DNA of 64,000 bases. Origin: Salinispora vitiensis (GTDB taxonomy: Bacteria; Actinomycetota; Actinomycetes; Mycobacteriales; Micromonosporaceae). Shown here piece after piece: positions 59,625 to 64,000 of this stretch (position 1 is its first letter; each line of letters starts with the position of its first letter). Both the position numbers and the translations under genes were made by a program. The notes under the pieces were generated by a model. It had not been told where the DNA came from. It made no database searches and was given only the letters and a program-made list of their open reading frames with translations. The stretch is from contig NZ_KB900388.1 in assembly GCF_000378825.1 (NCBI RefSeq), positions 1,870,500 to 1,934,499 on the forward strand, in the 5' to 3' direction.

Positions 59625-60063
59625 GGCTATAGACCTCCTCCAGTTGCAGGAGCTCGAGCACGCCCGAGGCAGGCGACCGCATCGGTACGGCAGCCTCCCC
59701 ACCTCGATGTGAGCCCGCACACCTGCTACGGCTCGTGATGGCGGAGCGTACTGGGTCGAGAAACGGTCCCGGAAGCCCTCGAAGCCACGCTTGTCAAACC
59801 GTTACGAATACAAACGCCAATACGACCCCAACCCGCAACATCCTTCACAGCTGACCCGAGGCCGCGCGCACACCCGCGATGACCAGCGCAGCCGGCCACG
59901 ACCAGCAACACCGGCATCAATCGACCCGATGGGAGGAAAAGATCAACCGCGGCGCCGATCCGCGCCGGGGTGCATACCCCGAGCGGACGGAACGCCACGG
60001 CGGCGCCAGCCCTGGCCGCAGCGACCGCCGGGGAGGGAGGGAGGAGAAGGAGAAGGACCGGAC
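59625..60063. other. 439-base livK leader and pdtaR downstream region
   Basis: The left 240 bases are the conserved livK leader/promoter. The remainder (about 59870-60063) shows no convincing gene. It contains a polypurine GGGGAGGGAGGGAGG tract (60030-60044) shortly downstream of the pdtaR stop that could form a G-quadruplex on the plus strand. No clear hairpin terminator for pdtaR was identified. Confidence 0.5.
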
Positions 60064-60684
60064 CTACTGCGCCGGACGGGGCACCTCGCCGCCGGCGGTC
60101 TCCTGGAGAATCCGCTCGGCGACCTCTTTCATGGTCATCCGGTGGTCCATCGCGGTGCGCTGGATCCACTTGAAGGCCTGCGGCTCGGTCATCCCGTACG
60201 TGGTCATCAACGCACCCTTGGCGCGCTCGATGACCTTACGTACCTCCAGCCGGTCGGTGAGGCCAGCAACCTCCGCCTCCAGGGCGGCGACCTCCGAGTA
60301 GCGCGACAACGCGATCTCCACCGCCGGGACCAGGTCACTCTTTTGGAAGGGCTTGACCAGGTACGCCATCGCACCGGCCGCCCGTGCCCGCTCCACCAGA
60401 TCCCGCTGGCTGAAGGCGGTCAGGATGATGACCGGAGCAATCCGCTCGCCGGCGATCCGCTCGGCAGCGGCGAGCCCATCCATAATGGGCATCTTGATGT
60501 CGAGGATGACCAGGTCCGGCTTGAGCTCCTGGGCGAGCCGGACGGCCGTCTCACCGTCACCGGCCTCGCCGACGACCTCGTAGCCTTCCTCGACGAGCAT
60601 CTCGGCGAGATCCAGCCGGATGAGCGCCTCGTCCTCGGCGATCAGTACCCGCCGACGCTCGGCGTCCGTCTGCGTCTCGGCCAC
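60064..60684 (-). CDS. pdtaR: Response regulator with ANTAR RNA-binding domain (PdtaR-like)
   Basis: Two-component output protein that binds RNA rather than DNA. 206 residues: receiver domain (VLIAEDEALIRLDLAEML; phospho-Asp in VILDIKMP; conserved Thr and Lys in ILTAF and YLVKPF), linker coiled coil, and ANTAR domain (RKVIERAKGALMTTYGMTEP, then KWIQRTAMDHRMTMKEVAE). In mycobacteria PdtaR pairs with kinase PdtaS and binds anti-terminator hairpins; no kinase gene is visible here. I chose the GTG at 60684 with GGGAG 6 bases upstream; a TTG two codons earlier touches the ribosome site. Confidence 0.94.
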   Translation of the reverse strand: MAETQTDAERRRVLIAEDEALIRLDLAEMLVEEGYEVVGEAGDGETAVRLAQELKPDLVILDIKMPIMDGLAAAERIAGERIAPVIILTAFSQRDLVERARAAGAMAYLVKPFQKSDLVPAVEIALSRYSEVAALEAEVAGLTDRLEVRKVIERAKGALMTTYGMTEPQAFKWIQRTAMDHRMTMKEVAERILQETAGGEVPRPAQ

Positions 60685-60783
60685 GAGCAACTCCCACCAG
60701 TCCGTACCGACACCCGACCGGGTGCCGCGCCCCTTAGCGTAGTGGGTACTCTATGACCCGACACCGAGGCTGTCGGCGCCGCT

Positions 60784-60860
60784 GTCCCCGTATTCCAACC
60801 GGTAGAGAAACGGAGCTCAAACCTCCGACAGTGTGGGTTCGAATCCCACCGGGGACACCA
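60784..60860 (+). tRNA. tRNA with CAA (Leu) anticodon but class I structure; CCA encoded
   Basis: Folds as a 77-base cloverleaf: acceptor GTCCCCG/CGGGGAC (7 bp), T8, D-arm TTCC-AACCGGTAG-AGAA (three pairs plus C/A), anticodon stem CGGAG/CTCCG with loop CTCAAAC (anticodon CAA), variable loop ACAGT (5 bases), T-arm GTGGG-TTCGAAT-CCCAC, A73, encoded CCA. Tertiary pairs T8-A14, A15-T48 and G18-G19 with TTC are possible. A leucine tRNA should have a long variable arm, so the amino-acid identity is doubtful. A 9-bp hairpin follows directly. No other tRNA was noticed in the window. Confidence 0.82.
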
Positions 60861-60886
60861 CCAACCGTCGCGTGGGTGACGGTTGG
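60861..60886 (+). terminator. Hairpin directly after the tRNA
   Basis: CCAACCGTC (60861-60869) pairs perfectly with 60878-60886 around an 8-base loop, starting at the base after the encoded CCA. Confidence 0.7.
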
Positions 60887-61192
60887 CGAATCGCGAGCGG
60901 TGTCAAGCTGTGGCCCGTAACCCCGGCAGTGGTACCCGCAGCCGCGGCAGGGCGATGCAGCCAGGCGGCACGCCCGCTCCGGCTCAGCGCGAAGGCCACC
61001 TGCGGGCCAGAGCCGTCGTCGGCACAGCCACCGCATCCCGGACAACCGACAGCCGCACCAGTCCACCGCCGGGTGCGCTCGCTCACCCAGCACCGCGACC
61101 CTCGAATATTTGGCCATGCAGAAGTATTACGCTCGAACAAAATTCGGCAACGGTACGTTGAAACTCGCATAGATTCCCGGAAGGATGGCGCT
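60887..61192. other. Intergenic region upstream of the Lrp gene
   Basis: No gene seen. The last 85 bases (about 61110-61175) are unusually A/T-rich for this chromosome and include GAATATTTGG, TATTACG and the small palindrome CGAA-CAAAA-TTCG (61134-61146). This is a plausible autoregulatory region for the Lrp-type regulator. Confidence 0.45.
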
Positions 61193-61672
61193 ATGTCCTC
61201 TTCCCCGAATCCGACACCGCCCTACGCGAGCCTTGATGACACCGACCGCGCGATCCTGGCGGAGTTGGCCGCGGACGGCCGCCTCCCCAACAACGCCCTC
61301 GCCGAGCGGGTAGGGGTGGCGCCGTCGACCTGCCTCGCGCGGACCCGGGCGCTACACGGATGCGGGGCGATCCGCGGCTTCCACGCCGAGGTGGATCCGG
61401 CGGCGATTGGCCTGCCGGTACAGGCGCTGATCTCGGTACGGCTCGCCGCCCACGACCGGGCCGTGGTAGACGCCTTCCGAGCCCGATCAGTACGCCTACC
61501 GGGGATGGTGGCGGTGTTCCACGTGGCGGGCGCGGACGACTACGTGCTGCATGTCCGGGCGGCATCGGCGGAAGCGCTGCGGGACTTCGTGCTCGACCAC
61601 CTGGCAGTCGATCCGGCGGTGCAGCACACCCAGACCAGCCTGATCTTCGAACAGGCGCGGGGCCTGGGGTAA
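61193..61672 (+). CDS. Lrp/AsnC-family transcriptional regulator
   Basis: 159 residues. N-terminal winged helix (SLDDTDRAILAELAADGRLP then ALAERVGVAPSTCLARTRAL) and a C-terminal RAM effector domain (PVQALISVRLAAHDR, AVFHVAGADDYVLHV). Such proteins sense amino acids as octamers. ATG at 61193 with GGAAGGA 7 bases upstream; earlier in-frame readings run back into the tRNA. No LysE or amino-acid-permease neighbour is present; the TauE/SafE permease converges on it. Target unknown; autoregulation is likely given the A/T-rich upstream DNA. Confidence 0.92.
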   Translation: MSSSPNPTPPYASLDDTDRAILAELAADGRLPNNALAERVGVAPSTCLARTRALHGCGAIRGFHAEVDPAAIGLPVQALISVRLAAHDRAVVDAFRARSVRLPGMVAVFHVAGADDYVLHVRAASAEALRDFVLDHLAVDPAVQHTQTSLIFEQARGLG

Positions 61673-61770
61673 GACGGATCACAGCCCTGGCTACACGCCG
61701 AAACAGGATCTTCACCTCCCTGTCACGCCGGGGACGCGGACCCCGCCTAGTTTTAGTTCCGGTGGTGGTT

Positions 61771-61803
61771 GGCACTCCCGGTCGGGACGGGTCGGGAGCT
61801 GCC
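61771..61803. terminator. Hairpin between convergent lrp and TSUP genes
   Basis: GGCACTCCCG (61771-61780) pairs with 61793-61803 with one bulged G, 12-base loop, in the 212-base convergent gap. Confidence 0.45.
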
Positions 61804-61884
61804 AAGTTGTGGTGCACCGGGCCGGCGTCGACGGATTCCGCGAAGCTGGTCCGGTGCCTCACTCCCTCCCACGCCCCACGAGCG

Positions 61885-62880
61885 CTACCGGACCGGCTCA
61901 GAGCCGGCCACCGTCCCCTCGCGGGACGCTTCGGTGGCGACGTCACCGCCGGGCGGCTCAGCGGTGTCCGCACCCCCGGACGGCGTGGCGCTGCGGGCAA
62001 CAGCGACGACGGTCCGGGCCCGACGGGCGCGTAGCAAGGCCCGGAGCGCGAACGCGAACGCGACCCCCCAGGCGAGCGCCAGCAGGGCGTACCCCACAGG
62101 TCGCACCCCCGCACTGAGATCGAGGGCGCGCATCAGGGTACGAGCGTTGGTTAGCACAATCACACCTCCGACCGCCGCACCGAGCAGTTGGGCCGGGACG
62201 AGGCGCACCAGCCAGGCGGCCACCGGTGCTGCGATCAGACCACCGGCCAGTAGGGCGAGCACCATCGGTAGCAGAAAGCCCTCCGAACCGAGCCCGATCA
62301 GGAAGCCGACGCTGGCCGCACCGGCGACGAGAAACTCGGCGGTGTCCACCGATCCGATCACCCTGCGAGGTTCCAGTCGCCCGCTGACCAGCAGCGCGGG
62401 GGTTGCCACCGGACCCCATCCCCCGCCGCCGGTGGCATCAACGAAGCCGGCGACCAGCCCTAGGGGGCTGAGGAAGCGGCTGCGCAGCCGGCCCGCCCGT
62501 CGCTCGGTGCGCAGCGGTCGGGCGAACCGCACCAGCAGGTATGCGCCGAGGGTGAACAAGATTGCCGCCATCCAGGGCGCGGCGGCAGCGGTGGAGAGAG
62601 CAGACAGAAAAGTAGCCCCGGCAAACGCGCCGAGGGCACCGGGCACGGCGATACGCCCAACGACGCGCCAGTCGACGTTGCCGAACCGCCAGTGCGCCAC
62701 GCCCGCCGCGAACGTGGTACCCACCTCGGCGAGGTGCACCGATGCGGAGGCGGCCGCCGGTGCGATTCCGGCGAGTAACAGCAGCGTCGAGGAGGTCAGC
62801 CCATATGCCATGCCAAGGGCACCGTCCACGAGCTGCGCGGCCAACCCTACGAACGCGAGGACCAGCAGCTTACGCACCAC
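61885..62880 (-). CDS. Sulfite exporter TauE/SafE-family permease (TSUP)
   Basis: 331 residues with about eight TM segments. Family text includes VGLAAQLVDGALGMAYGLTS in the first helix and the central GLVAGFVDATGGGGWGPVATPALL with the repeated glycine motif, typical of TSUP carriers of sulfite, sulfoacetate or other sulfur anions. A charged 45-residue C-terminal tail follows. The GTG at 62880 (or the adjacent GTG at 62877, better spaced from GGGAGG) is the start. It lies 145 bases downstream of the Rrf2 gene on the same strand, behind its own palindrome-bearing promoter. Confidence 0.9.
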   Translation of the reverse strand: MVRKLLVLAFVGLAAQLVDGALGMAYGLTSSTLLLLAGIAPAAASASVHLAEVGTTFAAGVAHWRFGNVDWRVVGRIAVPGALGAFAGATFLSALSTAAAAPWMAAILFTLGAYLLVRFARPLRTERRAGRLRSRFLSPLGLVAGFVDATGGGGWGPVATPALLVSGRLEPRRVIGSVDTAEFLVAGAASVGFLIGLGSEGFLLPMVLALLAGGLIAAPVAAWLVRLVPAQLLGAAVGGVIVLTNARTLMRALDLSAGVRPVGYALLALAWGVAFAFALRALLRARRARTVVAVARSATPSGGADTAEPPGGDVATEASREGTVAGSEPVR

Positions 62881-62894
62881 GCCTCCCTAGTTTT

Positions 62895-62923
62895 CTGATA
62901 TCTCCTATCGACTTGGTCGACAA
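62895..62923 (-). promoter_or_regulatory. Candidate promoter and operator of the TSUP gene
   Basis: Minus strand: TTGTCG (62923-62918), exactly 17 bases, TATCAG (62900-62895). The palindrome TCGAC-TTG-GTCGA (62908-62920) overlaps the -35 side, a suitable place for repression, perhaps by the adjacent Rrf2 regulator (inferred). Confidence 0.45.
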
Positions 62924-63024
62924 TGCGGGATGAGTGGGGCCTGGGTCAACATTGTTCAACGGCGAATCAGGACTCAGCTCCAGGCGCGGGTCAGGTTCAG
63001 GTGCGGGTCAGGTCCGGCACGGGG

Positions 63025-63495
63025 TCAGGTCCAGGCGCGCGGATCGGCGACCAGGTCGGTAACCCGCTCGGGAAGGGCACCGTCGGCCACGTCGGCTACG
63101 GTGACCAGCTCAAGGATCTGGCGTTCGCTTGCCCGCAGGGCGATCCAGACATCCTGCAAGGCGCGCGCGGCACCGTGGTAACCGAGTTGCTCCGGGCGCT
63201 GCCCACGGACGTGGGCCAGCGGACCATCGATCACCCGAATCACCTCGGCGAGGGAGATCTCGCCCGCCGGCCGCGCCAGCCAGTAGCCTCCCTCCGGGCC
63301 CCGCTGGGCCTGCACCACACCGCCCCGACGCAGCTGCAACAGGATGCTCTCCAGGAACTTCGGCGGGATCTCCTGGGCTCGGGCGATCTGTTCGGCGGTC
63401 ACGAACCGCCCTCGGTCGGTCGAGGCACCGCCGGTCGCGGAGGCGAGCTCGGCGACCGCGCGAAGGGCGTAGTCGACCCGGGCGGAGAGACGCAT
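63025..63495 (-). CDS. Rrf2-family transcriptional regulator (no Fe-S cysteines)
   Basis: 156 residues with an N-terminal winged helix: MRLSARVDYALRAVAELASA, then AQEIPPKFLESILLQLRRGG and the wing VQAQRGPEGGYWLARPAGEI. Members such as IscR and NsrR carry three cysteines near residues 90-105; this protein has none, so it is like CymR or other cluster-free members. I chose the ATG at 63495, the usual family start. Position next to a TauE/SafE permease suggests control of sulfur metabolism (inferred). Confidence 0.92.
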   Translation of the reverse strand: MRLSARVDYALRAVAELASATGGASTDRGRFVTAEQIARAQEIPPKFLESILLQLRRGGVVQAQRGPEGGYWLARPAGEISLAEVIRVIDGPLAHVRGQRPEQLGYHGAARALQDVWIALRASERQILELVTVADVADGALPERVTDLVADPRAWT

Positions 63496-63682
63496 GGCTG
63501 ACAGGCTAGCCGGCTCTGCCACGAACAACCGACCATCCTCGGGCCCCACCGAGCCGAAAGCCGGCGCCGTGAGGCCCGGACATGGCTGTTGGCCGGCACC
63601 CGGTTTCGGGTGCCGGCGAACAGTTTCTTTCCCCCTTGTGTGGGTCAGGTCTGCGGGTGGGGGTTTGTGGTGTGCGGTGGGG

Positions 63683-64000
63683 TCAGCTGGTCCAGTGCTC
63701 GGCGACGAGGTCGGCGGCCTGGGTTTCCCACTGGGCGTAGTGGAACGGGTACGCCGACACCTGGACCTTCTGGGCGGCTTCGGTCAGGGGCAGTTCCTGC
63801 CAGCCCTCGACCTGCTTCAAACCCTTGAGGAAGGCGGTGGTGGAGTACTCGGGGTCGGTGATCTGCTCCACGCTGCCCCAACCGGAGGAGGGGCGCTGCT
63901 GGAACAGGCCCTGCGAGTCGTGGTCGTTACGGTCACCCAGGTGTCCCAGGTTCTCCAGCTTCGACTCCTGCAAGCTGGTACCGATGGCCACGACGGCGGC
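63683..64000 (-). CDS. C-terminal part of a secreted/peptidoglycan-associated protein (partial)
   Basis: The last 106 codons of a minus-strand gene whose start lies beyond the window; the frame is open to base 64000. Visible text includes TSLQESKLENLGHLGDRNDH, then DSQGLFQQRPSSGWGSVEQI, TAFLKGLKQVEGWQELPLTE and AAQKVQVSAYPFHYAQWETQ. This block recurs at the C-terminus of many actinobacterial secreted or cell-wall-associated proteins (sometimes annotated as hypothetical or peptidoglycan-related); function not established. The QES motif recalls the SLT catalytic Glu region, but a full lysozyme fold is not visible. Confidence 0.75.
   Translation of the reverse strand, partial: AAVVAIGTSLQESKLENLGHLGDRNDHDSQGLFQQRPSSGWGSVEQITDPEYSTTAFLKGLKQVEGWQELPLTEAAQKVQVSAYPFHYAQWETQAADLVAEHWTS

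Larger units (their letters stand above)
58426..59866 (-). repeat. Duplicated livK unit, copy 2
   Basis: Opposite-strand counterpart of 22655-24099: hairpin, 382-codon gene and about 240 bases of upstream leader. The TTGACA element (complement at 59792-59797) and the block around the CAGTACGCTCCGCC motif are preserved in both copies. Confidence 0.85.

Noticed and set aside
59791..60756. Plus-strand frame through the livK leader and opposite pdtaR
   Set aside because: Covers a conserved non-coding leader and the antisense of pdtaR; not homologous to the other livK leader in frame.

Overview
This window is high-GC actinobacterial chromosome, most likely from the Micromonosporaceae (Salinispora/Micromonospora type; genus is inferred from gene order and protein style, not proven). 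Supporting signs are a whiA-yvcK-rapZ cluster, actinobacterial OpcA, a mycothiol-dependent isomerase-family gene, a PdtaR/ANTAR regulator, many GTG starts and strong G/C third-position bias. The content is mostly core genome. I see no CRISPR array, prophage, transposase or biosynthetic cluster.

Layout. 1-3.6 kb: end of pgi, then zwf-opcA-pgl (oxidative pentose phosphate entry). 3.6-10.2 kb, minus strand: rapZ, yvcK, whiA, gap, pgk, tpiA, secG. 10.5-16.2 kb: a membrane protein, recQ, an alpha/beta hydrolase and uvrC. 16.2-22.5 kb: Rieske lipoprotein, uvrA, a truncated RsgA-like protein, a mycothiol-dependent isomerase-family protein and an MBL hydrolase. 22.6-31.4 kb: an orphan branched-chain amino-acid binding lipoprotein (livK-like), MFS exporter, FAD oxidase, DedA protein, methyltransferase, cold-shock protein, CocE hydrolase and MarR regulator. 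31.5-42 kb: MMPL exporter, lytic transglycosylase, DedA-PAP2 fusion, typA, class A beta-lactamase-like hydrolase, tyrosine phosphatase, TerC and an ABM monooxygenase. 42-54.5 kb: uvrB, an orphan two-repeat protein, coaE, rpsA, methyltransferase, RibD/DHFR-like reductase, AraC regulator, DUF3140 and polA. 54.6-59.9 kb: a complete livKHMGF ABC importer whose livK is a near copy of the orphan at 22.9 kb, in inverted orientation. 60-64 kb: pdtaR, one unusual tRNA, an Lrp regulator, a TauE/SafE permease, an Rrf2 regulator and a partial secreted protein.

The clearest shared logic is DNA repair. uvrA, uvrB, uvrC, recQ and polA all lie here. Four of them (uvrB, uvrC, polA, recQ) carry the same promoter layout, a (T)GTCRG element, 8 bases, then TANNNT placed 6-7 bases before the start codon. 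That matches the mycobacterial RecA-independent (PafBC-type, RecA-NDp) damage promoter and implies leaderless mRNAs. Other items worth attention are a class I tRNA with a CAA (leucine) anticodon, the duplicated livK with its leader and hairpin, a 17-bp repeat array, an RsgA paralogue lacking key GTPase residues, a DedA-PAP2 fusion lacking PAP2 catalytic residues, and MarR and Rrf2 regulators next to candidate operators.
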